Source: Pycnopodia helianthoides
Taxonomy: Eukaryota; Echinodermata; Asteroidea; Forcipulatida; Asteriidae
Assembly (NCBI GenBank): GCA_032158295.1
Contig: CM063256.1
Location: 8,343,725 to 8,407,724 of the forward strand
Length of the DNA stretch: 64,000 nucleotides
Direction of reading: 5' to 3'
Part shown: piece by piece, positions 11,462-22,533 of the stretch
How positions within the stretch are numbered: position 1 is the first letter of the stretch
Layout: each line of letters begins with the position of its first letter
Notes under the pieces: generated by a model
What the model was told of the DNA's origin: nothing
Database searches by the model: none
The model's input: the letters and a program-made list of their open reading frames with translations, nothing else
Position numbers and translations under genes: made by a program

Positions 11462-11856
11462 TTAAAGGAACATTCCAGAAATGGTAAGAAAAAAACTTGT
11501 AAAATATACTTTTTGATCACAGATTTACATAAAACTTACACGGTTTAATGATGATGATAGTAGAAAACATCCCTCGAAATAATTCTGTCTGAAATGCCAT
11601 ATTTGATGAGAAACGAATAAACTAATTTTCCGATTGGTGTTTATCGCTCAGCGAGCGTTTTATTCATTTGTTGAATCTGTATGATTTCATGCAAATGTGT
11701 AATCGGTTTTTCACTATTTTCTCGTGATCCAGATGGCCGATCGATCTCAAACTTCTACAGGTTTGTCAGTTTATGTATATGGTGGGTTACATAAAGTGCT
11801 TACACTGCCAGCAACTGTTTTTGTTAGCAAAAACCAATTTTGTAATGTTCGCTTAA
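11462..11856 (+). mobile_element. TTAA MITE family A, copy 1
   Basis: TTAA at both ends (right one after TGTTCGC, one change). Ends match AAAGGAACATTACAGAATTG and its complement. The inside has GATGATGATAGTAGAAAACA, the hairpin TATCGCTCAGCGAGCG, and the shared block GATGGCCGATCGATCTCAAA. Seven copies of this family occur in the window. Confidence 0.93.
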
Positions 11857-11950
11857 AATTCATACCATATTTTGTTATTTTTAAATTTAAGTTCTGTTGG
11901 GGATATTACTCTAAGCGCTTGTGTATATAAGTCACATAGTCTCTACATGG

Positions 11951-12336
11951 TTAAGGTATTATACAGGATTGGTAGAGCTGACAAAATAGTCACAGACAGT
12001 GTTCATGTTTTGTGTGATCAACCATATTCGTGAAATAACAAACCTGTGCAAATATGGGCTTAATCCGTTGTGCGAGTCAGGAGAAAATAGTGAAACGCCA
12101 TGCACAATTTTCAGCATGTAAACACATTGTCCTTAATTTTGGTTGTGACAACCAAAATCAGCTGTTGTTTTTTAGGTTTTCAGATACTGTTTTCTCGAAT
12201 ATGATTTCATTACAGAGGGAAATACTTCACAGGAAAAAAAATGGTTTTAGTACGAACTTCATAAACAGTGAGCTTTCAGACCAAAATTAAACAATGATGT
12301 TTTCTAATTCTTACAAATCCTGTATAATACCTTTAA
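11951..12336 (+). mobile_element. TTAA MITE family D, copy 2
   Basis: 386 bp between TTAA duplicates; ends AAGGTATTATACAGGATTGG and its imperfect complement AATCCTGTATAATACCTT. Best preserved member of its family. Confidence 0.9.
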
Positions 12337-13126
12337 ACATTGGAAGGAGTGAGGCTGACTGCATAGCTGTTGCCAACTTGACTTTACATACCACGAAGGA
12401 ACCTTTTTCGAATTCCCCCCCCCAAAAAAAAAACAAAACAAAAGCTGTTCTCACGCAATTCAGTTACACTCCAAGCCCAGAGACAAAATAATCAGCCCGA
12501 TGCACTCGTTGTAAATAGTTGTAAATAAGTACCGGGCATTAAAGTGTGAACAATTTAAAGCTGAAAAACAAGCCGCTTTATTTGCACTGTCAACAGAGCG
12601 CTGGTCCGGACAGTAGTTTTGGATGTAACCGAATTCACCTGTCTGATTATGTCTGTCGCAATCAATCAAAGGTCACATCTAATTAATGAGATATCCTACC
12701 CACACTGAAACACAACACCGGCTTGTGGAAACTTGTTGTCGTGGTGTCCCTGTAATGCCAGATGAGGCATCACCGCATTGCTGGAAGTGGTTTGAGGAGG
12801 GGGGGGGGGGGTGTGCGATGATTGTCCCTCACATAAATCATCCTGCGGGGCGATGGGGGGGCGTTGTTAATGAATGCGTCGTGGTTAATTAACTTTTCTG
12901 TTGTTTTCTGTCCGTCCACATGATGACGAGCTAATTTATTGTGCTACTAACAAGTTAACAATTACAAAAACGTAATTGAATTTGACGATTTCTCCCAGTT
13001 AGCATGATCATGTATTAGTTATTAGCGGGGTTGGCTCGGAACTTTTTGCAGTCTGGCGAGAGATCAGTTAGCTTGTCATTTCACCAGTCTGCCAGCTTTT
13101 TCCCTCGTCCATAATTGATACTAACT
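12337..13126. other. Unassigned spacer
   Basis: Contains homopolymer runs (A at 12425, G at 12798 and 12855) but no recognisable gene or repeat family. Confidence 0.5.
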
Positions 13127-13360
13127 AACCCTCTTGCTGTCTGACCATTCAATACCATTCACTGTGGTTTTGAATTATAGATAAACTATGCCAGTCTGCA
13201 ATATGATGCCATGATGGAATGCATAGTACACAGTAACACAGTTAGTTCTGTGCACAGTTGTGCCACCGTACACAACCTTGGCAGTCGAATGGTTTCAAGT
13301 GGTTGGTCAACTCGCTGGAAAATGTTGCGAAGAGTCACTGACAGTAGGAGGGCTAAAAAG
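13127..13360. mobile_element. Family Z repeat, copy 1
   Basis: About 230 bp bounded by ACCCTCTTGCTGTCTGACCA and the loosely inverted GTCACTGACAGTAGGAGGGC. It carries GCCAGTCTGCAATATGATGC and AACCTTGGCAGTCGAATGGT. Other copies: 38040-38280 (reverse), 18968-19070 (partial), 56895-57345 (tandemly multiplied). Confidence 0.8.
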
Positions 13361-13437
13361 GGATGGGGGGGGGGAGGATCGGGACAGGGTTGATTGAGGT
13401 TGAGATAAAAAAATGTTGTCAGGGTAACCATGGAGGA

Positions 13438-13580
13438 ACATAATAATAATAAACAGTTTTTATATAGCGCAAAATCACAAAAAATAAATTTAAGTCTCTA
13501 GGCGCTTTGTAGGTGTAACCCTTGTTACTTCCCACCATGTGCTCGTGGAAGGTAACAACCGTTATGATTGACCTAGCGGG
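13438..13580 (-). mobile_element. LINE-type 3' tail, reverse
   Basis: AACATAATAATAATAAACAG followed by TTTTTATATAGCGC is the reverse of a GCGCTATATAAAAA...(ATT)n tail, as seen on the + strand at 19350-19392 and 27415-27465. Only the 3' end is present. Confidence 0.55.
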
Positions 13581-13887
13581 AAATCACAGAAGCTGTATGT
13601 CTGGGGACTTTTGAAACTGGAGGGAAATAACAAATTATTATTGAACACGTTGACTCCCACGTGTGTGACTGGATACCGGGAACTTGGGTTTCAGTCAAAA
13701 AAAAAAGAAGAAATAATTTTAAAAATGCAGCTAAATGAAACGTGCACAAATTTTAAAATTCCACTAGACTCGTCAGTGGAGTTAAGGACTGTTCTGAACT
13801 TAAAAAATGCCGTTGTGTTTTGTTTGTTTTGGAAATTGTTAATGAAACGTGTTTAAGTTTGATAAAACTATTACTTTTTTGCTAGCA

Positions 13888-14090
13888 GGACCCAACGGCA
13901 ATTTCACAGAACTCCTTATAAGCATGCACAAAAAGTTGCTGAGCACAAAACAATTTTGCTTACCAGACTAGGGTTACCAGGCAAATTACAATGTCTAACA
14001 TACCATCTTTGACTGGTTTCCTGCTTATTTTTTGCTTAGCAGAAAGTTTTTTAAAGCAAAATATGCTGCTTCTGTGACATTTGTCCCAGA
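13888..14090 (+). mobile_element. Family H fold-back MITE, decayed copy
   Basis: Shows AAGCATGCACAAAAAGTTGC, AATTTTGCTTACCAGACTAG and TGCTTAGCAGAAAGTTTTTT as in intact copies, but both GGGCCC ends are degraded (GACCCAACGGCAATTTC, TGACATTTGTCCCA). Confidence 0.7.
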
Positions 14091-14368
14091 CTTGAACCCC
14101 AAGTAAGAGATCTTGCTGGTTGAAATTGTATCCTAACTAACTGTTCTTACATCATTGCAGTTAGCCAAATTAAAAACAAGCGCGAAGAATATTCGCTTCA
14201 GACCTTCCTTGCAAAAACAAACTGATTTCTAATCGGTGATTTTTTATTCTCAGAAATATGACTACCCAATTGGAAATTTCGTTTCAAAAGTTAGTGTTGT
14301 TTGTTTAGATCTCAAGAATGAGGTTACTTTAAAAAAAAAAAAAAAAAACCATTGATGTCTGTATTCCT

Positions 14369-14762
14369 TTAAAGGAACATTACAAAATTGGTAAGAAAAA
14401 AACCTGTAAAATGTACTTTTTGATCACAGATTTACATAAAACTTAACGGTCTAATGATGATGATAGTAGAAAACATCCCTTGAAATATTTCTGTCTGAAA
14501 TGCCATATTTGATGAGAAATGAATAACCTAATTTTTTCGATTGGAGTTTATCGCTCAGTGAGCGTTTTATTCATTTGTTGAATCTATATGATTTCATGCA
14601 AATGTGTTATTGGTTTTTCACTATTTTCTCGTGACCCAGATGGCCGATCGATCTCAAATTTCTACATGTTTGTCAGTTTATGTTTATGGTTGATTACATA
14701 AAGTGCTTACACTGCCAGCAACTGTTTTGTTAGCAAAAACCAATTCTGTAATGTTCCTTTAA
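14369..14762 (+). mobile_element. TTAA MITE family A, copy 2
   Basis: Flanked by TTAA at 14369 and 14759, with full-length family A ends and interior. It lies between two direct copies of an ~78-bp host segment (14295-14372 and 14764-14841). Confidence 0.93.
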
Positions 14763-14841
14763 ATGTTGTTTGTTTAGACCTCAAGAATGAGGTTACTCTG
14801 AAGAAAAAATCCCATTGATGTCTGTATTCCCTTTAAATGTT

Positions 14842-16638
14842 TTTGGCAAGGACACGAAGAAGTGGGAGGGCGGAAACAGCATCCTCTATCCAGATCCTCG
14901 GCTTTGTAACTTCAAACTATGTGTTGAAATTTGAAGATGGCATGTTGTATGAATTCTGAAGTATCAAAGTTTGATCTATTACTGCTTAAATGTTTTGGAT
15001 GAAGTATACACAGAAGAGGGGGAAGGTATCCGATTCTTGTCTTCTCCGCATTGCTAAATGAAATTTAAGTCGAGGGCCTCAGTATTTAATTTCCCTGTTT
15101 TTTACCAAAAGACCATTGTACCAAATGTCTGCACACAAAAGTTTTGCATGGTGTACGTTTTTTTCCTCAAACCTCGGTTCTAAAATGACAAACTCTAAAT
15201 ATATGCCGGCACTAAGCATATGGTGTGACGTTTATTGTTCTTTGTCGGATCGAGACACATTGCATTCGCTGTTTGCCAGGGGGTTTCAGGGAAGCCATTT
15301 ATTTTACGACTCGGTGATATATTGTCATTGAAAAGGAGCCAGCCAGCAAATAAAACACCTTGCGCAATCATTCCCAGCGCGACATTTGCCTCCAAGGCTT
15401 CTTTCCCCTCTGCTGTTTTTTGTTTGTTTTGAGACGGGTATTTATTGGATTTTGAGTTTTCCCTAATAAAAAAAACAGCTGACGTGAGTTGACAATTCTG
15501 AAGGTGATGATTTTATAATGCAAGACCATGAAGTGAAACAATCTTAATACAATCTTGCAAGATATCGTCACCGTTTTCACAAAGAGACACTATGGTCCCT
15601 GCAGCTAAGCTTTCACGTTTGGAGAAAACCGCGTTTGAAGTTAAACTATTTTTTTATATCTCTGTTTCGGACAATGTTTGCCGTTTAATCTTTGACATTT
15701 TACCAAGCATGAAAAGTGGAGATCTTAAACCATGCAAAAGTTTTTATTTTTACCCTAGTAAGTTTTGAATAATTAATTATTTAATACAAGTTTCTCTTTG
15801 TGAAAACTGCGCATAGGGCCTATGTGGTCTGTGTGCAGCGTGTCGTGTACAAACCAAAGTGTCTGTTCGTGAAAACTCAAATATGTCTAGGTCATACAAA
15901 GTGTCTCATTGTGAAAACTCAAAACGCAGTGTTCGGGTTTTGGCACCGTGCCAGCGCTATGTACTTTAATGTAAAAAATGGCGAATCGAAGTGTGGCTGT
16001 TCGTGAAAACTTGAACTAAAAACTGTAAGTTCGGTGAAATTGCCCTTGTGCTAATTAGTGTAATTACGAAACTATAGCGTTTTATCTATTGCAACTTGGA
16101 GAAAATGGAAAATGTGTATAAACACAGATTTGCCAAATGTAACGTAGATATTCTGTCTTTCTGATTTTTTGAAGTCAAAGAGTTTCTTTGAGCTCAAACA
16201 CTTGTTATTATTAATTGATATTTGATTAACTTAACTAGAAACCAGAACCTTGCTAAAAACTCTTGCAACATTTGTTGTTTATTTTGTGAGGATATGTTTT
16301 TCAAAACAGATGAATTAATTACTGTTAATACACATTCAATTTCTCCTAATTAATAAATAAATCTAGTAGAATTCCGGATGACGAGTAAATTAGAGCTTGC
16401 TTGTTGAGACCCTTAATTTCTGTTGAAATATTTAAAACAAACCAACGATGTCAGGGCATCACTTATTCCTGTTGCGCAATTCCACGGCATATCCGCAAGC
16501 ACTGATCTATTGACTTGATTAACCCTTACTCCCCGGAGTGGTTTACGCGGATCCGGTCCGCACACGCTCAACTAAATCCAACACCATAGGGTAACTCAAC
16601 ACCCAAACTGTTGGAATCTGATTATGGTGGTACAATAT
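14842..16638. other. Unassigned; degenerate GTGAAAAC-type repeats at 15572-16010
   Basis: No gene. GTTTTCACAAAGAGACACTA at 15572 is inverted relative to AGTTTCTCTTTGTGAAAAC at 15788, and GTGTCTnnTnGTGAAAACTC recurs at 15855, 15903 and 15990. This may be an old fold-back element with internal duplication. Confidence 0.45.
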
Positions 16639-17026
16639 CAGGGCTCGAATTTGACACTGGACCCGCAGGCCCGAGGCCAGTGGTTTTAGCATCGGGCCAG
16701 TAGACCCATGGCCAGACAAGTCCGGCGGTCTTGTGTTTTCAATTCAATAACAATTGATGAACCTCACTCTATAATATCATGAACAGAAACAAATTATGTT
16801 CAAATGTTGACTTTGAGTAATGATTTGAAATATACCCTTTAAGACAAATGAGGTAAATCTGCTCTTATAATGTCTCAGTGCTTGTTCATTTAAATGCAAG
16901 TTAAACTGTGCAAGGAAGTCTTTTCTCAGTTTGAATCTGGTCTTGTAAAATTATTTCTGGTCCAGTAAACATTTTGAGATACAAGCTCTGTGGTCTTGTG
17001 GGTTTTCCCCCCAAATTTGAGCCCTG
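16639..17026 (+). mobile_element. Family J element, copy 1
   Basis: 388 bp with ends CAGGGCTCGAATTTGACACT and AAATTTGAGCCCTG (short inverted ends), and internal GGCCCGAGGCCAGTG and TTCTGGTCCAGTAAACATTT. Copies: 25204-26027, 31589-32290 (rearranged), 36810-36992, 39948-40337, 47558-48011. Confidence 0.88.
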
Positions 17027-17401
17027 AATATCCGGACCATACATGTATCTGGTTGAGCCCCCACCCCCAGGCCCCCGTTCAAGGTCTGCGCTCCAGCTGG
17101 GGTTAACAACATTGAGCGGGGGGGGGGGGGGGGGGAGAGGAGGGGGGAACTGGGGAGGGTATGTTTATTGTCACGTGGCCCATGCGTGGCCCAAGTATAT
17201 TGGCCGGAATTGTAGATCCCACGTACAGCATTTAATGTAGTTTGCAATGTGCAGTCCTCAGTCCAACAAAATCAAGCAGAACATGCGGTTGAATTTTGAT
17301 TGGTTGGTGGTTGTGAACTTTAACCTTAATTTGATTCAGTTACTTAACCAGCAATATGTCTGCAACATTTTTTGCCTGAACTGCTAGAGTTTTTTAGAAA
17401 T
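17027..17401. other. Unassigned, G-run bearing
   Basis: A long G-run lies at 17118-17134. Overlapping frames on both strands at 16951-17247 come from this low complexity. No gene. Confidence 0.5.
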
Positions 17402-17474
17402 GAATGAATTGAATTGAATTGAATTGAAATGGTTTATTGATAAAAACGTCATGGCAGCCAGAGGCCGAATTAAG

Positions 17475-17600
17475 ACAATTTTTACAGATAACAAATTTCT
17501 CCTGAAGACGAGCAGAGTATTGTTCGAAACGTCAAGACCACACCAGGCTCTTTTCAGAGCCAACACTCCCACAAAAAAGATCTAATACATGGTTGTACCC
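17475..17600 (+). mobile_element. Penelope-like terminal-repeat fragment P1 with histone-type hairpin
   Basis: CTGAAGA (17502), a short hairpin GAGCA...TGTTC, then CGAAACGTC (to 17533) resemble a hammerhead ribozyme core. GGCTCTTTTCAGAGCC at 17546-17561 is identical in form to the histone mRNA 3' stem-loop. It is followed by CCACAAAAAAGATC and CATGGTTGTACCCGCAAG. The 5' part is truncated. Assignment to Penelope-like elements is inference. Confidence 0.6.
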
Positions 17601-17659
17601 GCAAGTTTACTATTTAAAGTTACTTCTTAGATAAAAATATATTTTAAAAATATATATAT

Positions 17660-17860
17660 AAAAATATACGCACAACTTATTTTTGATCTAGTGAGTCCAA
17701 ACTCTGATGTTTGAAAACAGTGATGAGGTTTTTCGCTATTTCCTCGTGACCCCAATAACCGACTGATCGTAAACTTTCACAGCTTTGTTATTTCATGTGT
17801 ATGTTGGGTCACACAAAGTACATTGACAATCACCAATGTTGGCCGCACGCTTTAATTTCT
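17660..17860 (+). mobile_element. TTAA-family D-like MITE, 3' half
   Basis: GGTTTTTCGCTATTTCCTCG, ATAACCGACTGATCG, AACTTTCACAGCTTTGTTAT and TTGGGTCACACAAAGTACAT correspond to the right half of family D elements. The left half is missing. Confidence 0.6.
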
Positions 17861-17869
17861 ACAAACATT

Positions 17870-18345
17870 CAGGATACATGTTAGCATTACACCTAATCAT
17901 AGTGTTGGCCAGAGGGGGTGTCTGGGCGTCTTTTGGACACCCTGTTTTAAATTTGGACACCCTGTTTGATCTGTCATTTACATGTGAATGTGTTGTAAGT
18001 GAACAATTTGGACACCCAGTTTTGAAATTTTCAGCGAGTTTGGACACCCTTTGACCATAGAGAAAGGACACAATCCACGCTAAAACCTTGCATCTAATCT
18101 GTATGTCCTCCAGGATGCATGTTAGCATTACACATCATCATACTAGTGTTAGCCAGAGGGGTGTCTGGGTGTCTTTTTGACACCCTGTTTTAAATTTGGA
18201 CACCCTGTTTGATCTGTCATTGTCATGTAAACATATTAATTGTAAGCAAACAATTTGGACACCCAGTTTTGAAATTTCCAGCGAGTTTTGGACACCTTTG
18301 ACCAAATTCAGGCTAAAACCTTGCATCTAATCTGTATGTCCTCCA
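17870..18345 (+). repeat. Tandem duplication of a 241-bp segment holding family K
   Basis: AGGATACATGTTAGCATTAC at 17871 and AGGATGCATGTTAGCATTAC at 18112 start two copies that both run to CATCTAATCTGTATGTCCTC. Each holds a family K repeat (GTTAGCCAGAGGG...GGACACCC). The copies differ at several positions, so the duplication is not recent. Confidence 0.88.
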
Positions 18346-18606
18346 TTTCTTCTTTCACTTGTTGTACACTATTTTCGACTGGGTAATTCCCAACCATGGC
18401 TAGGAGGCAAGGATTCTCCAAGGAGGCAGGTGGGGGCCTCACTAATAATAATTACACACAGGCAAGGTCGTAGGACAACAGTTAAGGGTACTTATTATGA
18501 GAGAGATGTCCTTGTTGAAGTTAAATGCCAACAGTTTGTCATTATTTACATCCAGTGTAAAGCTGTACGTCAGATGTTGCTTAGTGTGTGTGTGGTTTTT
18601 GTCTGG

Positions 18607-18785
18607 GGGCCCAATTTTGTAGAGCTGCTAAAGCAGAAAAAATTGCTTAACAATTTTCTGCTAAACAGAGATGAGCAGGATACCAGTCATAAATTGTACA
18701 TGGTAGTTTGGCTGGTAACCTTATTCTGGTAAGCATAATTTTTCTTGTGCTTAGCTATTTTAAGCAGCTCTATGAAATTTGGCCC
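18607..18785 (+). mobile_element. Family H fold-back MITE
   Basis: Starts GGGCCCAATTTTGTAGAGCT, ends AGCTCTATGAAATTTGGCCC. Internal ACCAGTCATAAATTGTACAT is inverted relative to copy 1. Flanked by CTG on the left. Confidence 0.85.
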
Positions 18786-18967
18786 GGAAAGACAGCCACA
18801 TTGCTTGGCCTAAGAACTTGGCGCAATACGTTTCTTTTTTTACCACTGACAAAAAAGTAATGACAACTAATCGTTTCACAATGATACAATTAAGAAATCA
18901 GTTACCCAGAGTACAAGTTAGTTTGTCCAATATAAGGTAGGCAAATGTTGCTGAATGTTGTTGGTTC

Positions 18968-19072
18968 TTAACCCTCCTACTGTCTGACCATTCACTATGC
19001 ATCCACTGTGGTTTGAATGAACTCTGCCAGCCTGCATTGGTATCATGTTGTGAATGCATAAGACACTGTCAT
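18968..19072 (+). mobile_element. Family Z repeat, partial
   Basis: ACCCTCCTACTGTCTGACCA at the left, then CACTGTGGTTTGAATGAACT and GCCAGCCTGCATTGG. Truncated, and followed directly by a LINE 3' end. Confidence 0.65.
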
Positions 19073-19392
19073 TATGCTCTCCGTTGAGCTGCCTCAACCC
19101 AACTGGTTGTACCTAAATCTCGTACCACCCACTATGGCGACCGTGCATTTTCCCACATTGCACCAGTCTTATGGAACGAGCTACCCAACGACATCAGAAA
19201 CACTCAACTCTCTAAACACATTTCAAACTCATGTCAAGAAACTTCTGTTTACTGCAAGTTGTTAACATTCCTGTTTTGGTGTAATTTTTCTGTTCTAGAG
19301 CTTGATACTTTTGTAGTATTTTTTCTGTAGCACCTTGAGTAATTTTTTTATTAGAAATTGCGCTTTATAAGTTTGTATTATTATTATTATTA
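19073..19392 (+). mobile_element. 5'-truncated L2/CR1-type LINE, 3' end
   Basis: 19123 onward reads HYGDRAFSHIAPVLWNELPN then DIRNTQLSKH. This is the typical C-terminus of CR1/L2-like reverse transcriptase ORFs (aPxLWNxLPxxiRxxxxlxxFK). A frameshift separates the last part (TFQTHVKKLLF in another frame). It ends with a GCGCTTTATAAG tail and (ATT)n at 19376-19392. Dead copy. Confidence 0.8.
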
Positions 19393-19654
19393 CACAATTG
19401 TGACCTGTGCACCAACCATTTTGGCGAAAGATTAGATAAACGTTGACATTACAATAGCAAGGGTAGATAATACTTAATAGTGACATTAGCATGCGAAAGC
19501 CACACTAGAGACCATAATGTTTTCTTGTAACCGAAGTCGTAAAACCCCCCATAAAAAATAAATGAGCCCATTCATTTGATTAATAATCGGTTGGGCTTCC
19601 GCAGTCTGCCTTCCCACCAAAGTCTTGCAAGTGGAATTTGTTTTTTTCAGTCTG

Positions 19655-20051
19655 TTAAAGGGAAGGTATACGTTTGGTACTCACTCTTAAAATTAATGGC
19701 AATCAAAACTTACTTGGTTAGAAGTACAGCAGCTTTCGATAGTATAAAGCATTTTGAGAATCACTTTACTTTGGAGTAATGTGGTTGTGGAAAAATATGT
19801 AAGTTTTTATCAGAACAAATTTGAATCTGAGAAGTGTTTCTGTCAGAAATGTTTCTCAGATTGTGTAGTCCAATTGCGGATTATTCTTCCTGCGTGGACA
19901 TAACCGCTCTGGATTTTCTGCAATATCTCAAAAACGCTACCACCTTTTGAAATGATATTTTCACAGGTTAGTTTTATTGTATATATCTACATTTATATAG
20001 GATTAAAACAATCAAATGGTTCCAAAAACTAAAGGTATACTTTGCCTTTAA
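19655..20051 (+). mobile_element. TTAA MITE family B, copy 3
   Basis: TTAA at both ends, left AAGGGAAGGTATACGTTTGG, right CTAAAGGTATACTTTGCCTT (inverted). Internal AATCTGAGAAGTGTTTC hairpin and TTTTCACAGGTTAGTTTTAT core. Best preserved member of family B. Confidence 0.9.
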
Positions 20052-20461
20052 GTTGGATGTCCCAATCGGTTTTTCTTTCCACATCTGAAAATCAAATCAT
20101 CGTCTCCTCTTCATAGGTATCTTTAAGACGTTTTTAAAGGTTTTTGGTTTAATTACCAGATAGGAAACATACAAATGTACTAGATTTATTTCACCTTTAA
20201 AAAAATTAATTAATTCCTTCAGGTGTGCCACTGTCCTGACTTTAAAAACATATCCATCTATTTTTTTGTTAGTTATTAGTTTCTACTTCTATTATTTTTG
20301 TAAATAATTTTTTCTTTTCTTTCTGTTGTTATATCTTGCCTTGTACTTATCTTTTTACTGTTGTGCTGTTATTTTAATGGTAGTTTTTACCTGAGAAATT
20401 AATACATGAGAAAATAGAGTTAGCCGTTGCAAACTGCTTACTTACCAAAGGGACCTATGGT
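20052..20461. other. Unassigned AT-rich spacer
   Basis: No gene and no repeat family seen; T-rich. Confidence 0.5.
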
Positions 20462-20592
20462 ATAGTTAGTGGTCTGGCGTTTTCAAACCCTAGCAGAACC
20501 TTTCTCAAAAGCCAAAATGATTTCAGGATTTTGCATTTTAACCTTTGAGAAAGACCCTGGTTGGGTGAAAACAGTCAGGCCATTAACTATTG
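20462..20592. mobile_element. Short fold-back element
   Basis: ATAGTTAGTGGTCTGGCGTT at the left and AGTCAGGCCATTAACTAT at the right are imperfectly inverted. The inner arms AGAACCTTTCTCAAA and TTTGAGAAAGACCCTGG also pair. Confidence 0.65.
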
Positions 20593-21295
20593 TTTGGCAA
20601 ATTAATAAACAAAATAAAAATAAATAACTAATTTCAATTCATCCATGCAATCGTTAAAGTGACCGTAGCTCCTGCGACAGGCATGTGATTTGTCAGGAAT
20701 TTTCCTGAGTTCAGGAGATATTTTTTATTTTATTTATATAAGATCATTTCTGGGTAAATTGAGGGCACCTTTTTTCATTTCTGGAAGTTTCACATTACAG
20801 TGTATGGTTTTGAATATAGCGTGTCCTATCTTGGCCTCTTTTTACACTCTGGCTTGGGTCTTCCTTCCTCCCTGCTGCAGCCAAGTCACAGCCATATGCC
20901 CCTTTCTAAACCTTGACTTCGAATGTGGCTCGGGCTCCATCAGTTATTTTGAAAGCCATAAGCTGAAGCCAACCAGGGAGGTAGAGCGGACACAGTGGTT
21001 TCAAGAAGAACCACTACAGACCCACATACACAGTGACCCTGTAGCCTTCAACAATCCATGTATGCTCTACCTGCATGCTGTACCTAAGGGAAGTGTTTTG
21101 GTGTGCTGATTGATCATCCTGTGATGTAACCTTTTCAGAATGTGCATTGTAGTATAAAATCCGCCAGTCCCTGCTCCCACCCCACCCCCCCCCCTTCATG
21201 ACAGGGAGGCTGTGCAAGGGGTTGAAAGAAGTAAACAACACTTCAGTGTCACAATTCAACAGGACTCGCTCTCTCTGTCCTTGCTCTATGCTCTA
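20593..21295. other. Unassigned; 139-codon open frame, not convincing
   Basis: Frame 20690-21109 is the longest non-repetitive open frame outside NRBP1. Its N-terminal half is hydrophobic, and its C-terminal half reads ECGSGSISYFESHKLKPTRE. I recognise no family, no splice-site pair is obvious, and similar lengths can arise by chance over 64 kb. A C-run lies at 21181. Confidence 0.4.
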
Positions 21296-21700
21296 TGATC
21301 TGAGTTAGCCTTTTGTCAAGGCCTTCGTGTCTTGGAGCTGTGATGCCAAGCGACTGAAATGGGAGACCACGCACGCGAGTGGCGCAGCCTTTTCCAACTT
21401 GTTTGCGGTTTCTTATGTGTTTCTTTATAATCTCGACTTTTGCTACCCGAAACGGTAGCAAAAGTCCAAACCAATCGGAAGTGCATATAACGCACGTGTC
21501 ATACTTCATGAATAATTCATTACAAAAACCGCAAACAAGTTGCAAAAGGCCCTCGTGGCTTCCCCACACGCGCATGGTCTCTCGTTCCAGTCGCTCCACT
21601 GTTTACAAAGCTGTCCAAGCAACGATGGCCTTGACAAAACGCTATGAGTGTGATGGAACCAATCAGGGTTCCCCTGTGGGTTTTTCAAGAACTCAGATCA
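21296..21700. mobile_element. 405-bp fold-back element
   Basis: Ends TGATCTGAGTT and AACTCAGATCA. Inner arms include TTTTGTCAAGGCCTTCG with CGATGGCCTTGACAAAA, and CAACTTGTTTGCGGTTT with AAACCGCAAACAAGTTG. The whole unit can fold; loop centre near 21450. The 116- and 120-codon frames on the two strands are its shadows. Confidence 0.85.
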
Positions 21701-21840
21701 CACTCTGGCTTGGATTCATTCTGGGAATTAAGCGGCAATAACAGGATCTTCATAAAAGGGATGCAACATTTTTTTTCGGTTTTAATTATCAAGTAATTAA
21801 AGCCAGTCAGTTTCCCCTTGTGGTCTATGACATGATAGTT

Positions 21841-22062
21841 AAAGGGACACTGTTGCTGTGATCACAGCGAGTCTGTGGCCAGACATAACATTCCGAACTC
21901 TCACCCAGTTACTGTACATGTGTGCACAATAATATTGGCGGCACCCTATAAAGCTTTTATTTGTGATGTGAAGGTCGTGAGTATTAACTGGATGAGAGTT
22001 CATGTTTCCATGTCCAGCCACAAACAGACTATGACCACGAGGACGACGACAGTGCCCCTCTA
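21841..22062. mobile_element. Fold-back element (family Q), copy 2
   Basis: Starts AAAGGGACACTGTTGCTGTG and ends GACAGTGCCCCTCT; arms GTCTGTGGCCAGACATAAC and GTCCAGCCACAAACAGAC pair. Shares CACCCAGTTACTGTACATG with copy 1 at 4705. Confidence 0.7.
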
Positions 22063-22230
22063 ATGAAAAAAAAGAAAAGAATGGGCACTGGGCAGTCATT
22101 TTGAGATATGGTGGACACATTACAAGGGCACTGTTTGCTTTGGGTAATTCTGTCGCTCTTTCATGCATTCATCGCCTTCTGTTTGGAACTCTCTTGCACA
22201 TCACATCAAAACTGCTAGAACTGAAACTAT

Positions 22231-22533
22231 TTAAAGGCAGGGTATACTTTTGGTAATTACTCTACAAGTTAATGACCATAAAAACTTACTTGTTAAGGAC
22301 CTCCTATGATCTGTTTATAGTATAAAACATTTGAGTCTGAGAAAGGCTTAAGCCTCTCAAAGGCATTTGAAAGCACACAATTCTGTGCAACAAGGGTGTT
22401 TTTTTATTTCATTATTTTCTTGCAACTTTGATGACCAATTGAGCCCAAATTGTCACAGGTTTGGTATTTTATGCAAATGTTGGGATACACCAAGTGAGGA
22501 TGCTAGTCTTTGATAATAACCAATTGCCTTTAA
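22231..22533 (+). mobile_element. TTAA MITE family C, copy 1
   Basis: TTAA at 22231 and 22530. Left AAGGCAGGGTATACTTTTGG, right AATAACCAATTGCCTT, with the internal CAATTGAGCCCAAATTGTCA core and a CTGAGAAAGGCTTAAGCCTC hairpin. Shorter than copy 3 because of an internal deletion. Confidence 0.88.

Noticed and set aside
17546..17561. A real histone gene 3' end
   Set aside because: No histone coding sequence upstream on the same strand; the hairpin recurs in a dispersed element.
20690..21109. 139-codon open frame
   Set aside because: No family resemblance, no paired splice sites or homology to NRBP1, and the length is possible by chance in 64 kb of six-frame reading. Not called as a gene.
21249..21741. 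Overlapping 116- and 120-codon frames on opposite strands
   Set aside because: They are mirror readings of a long fold-back element.
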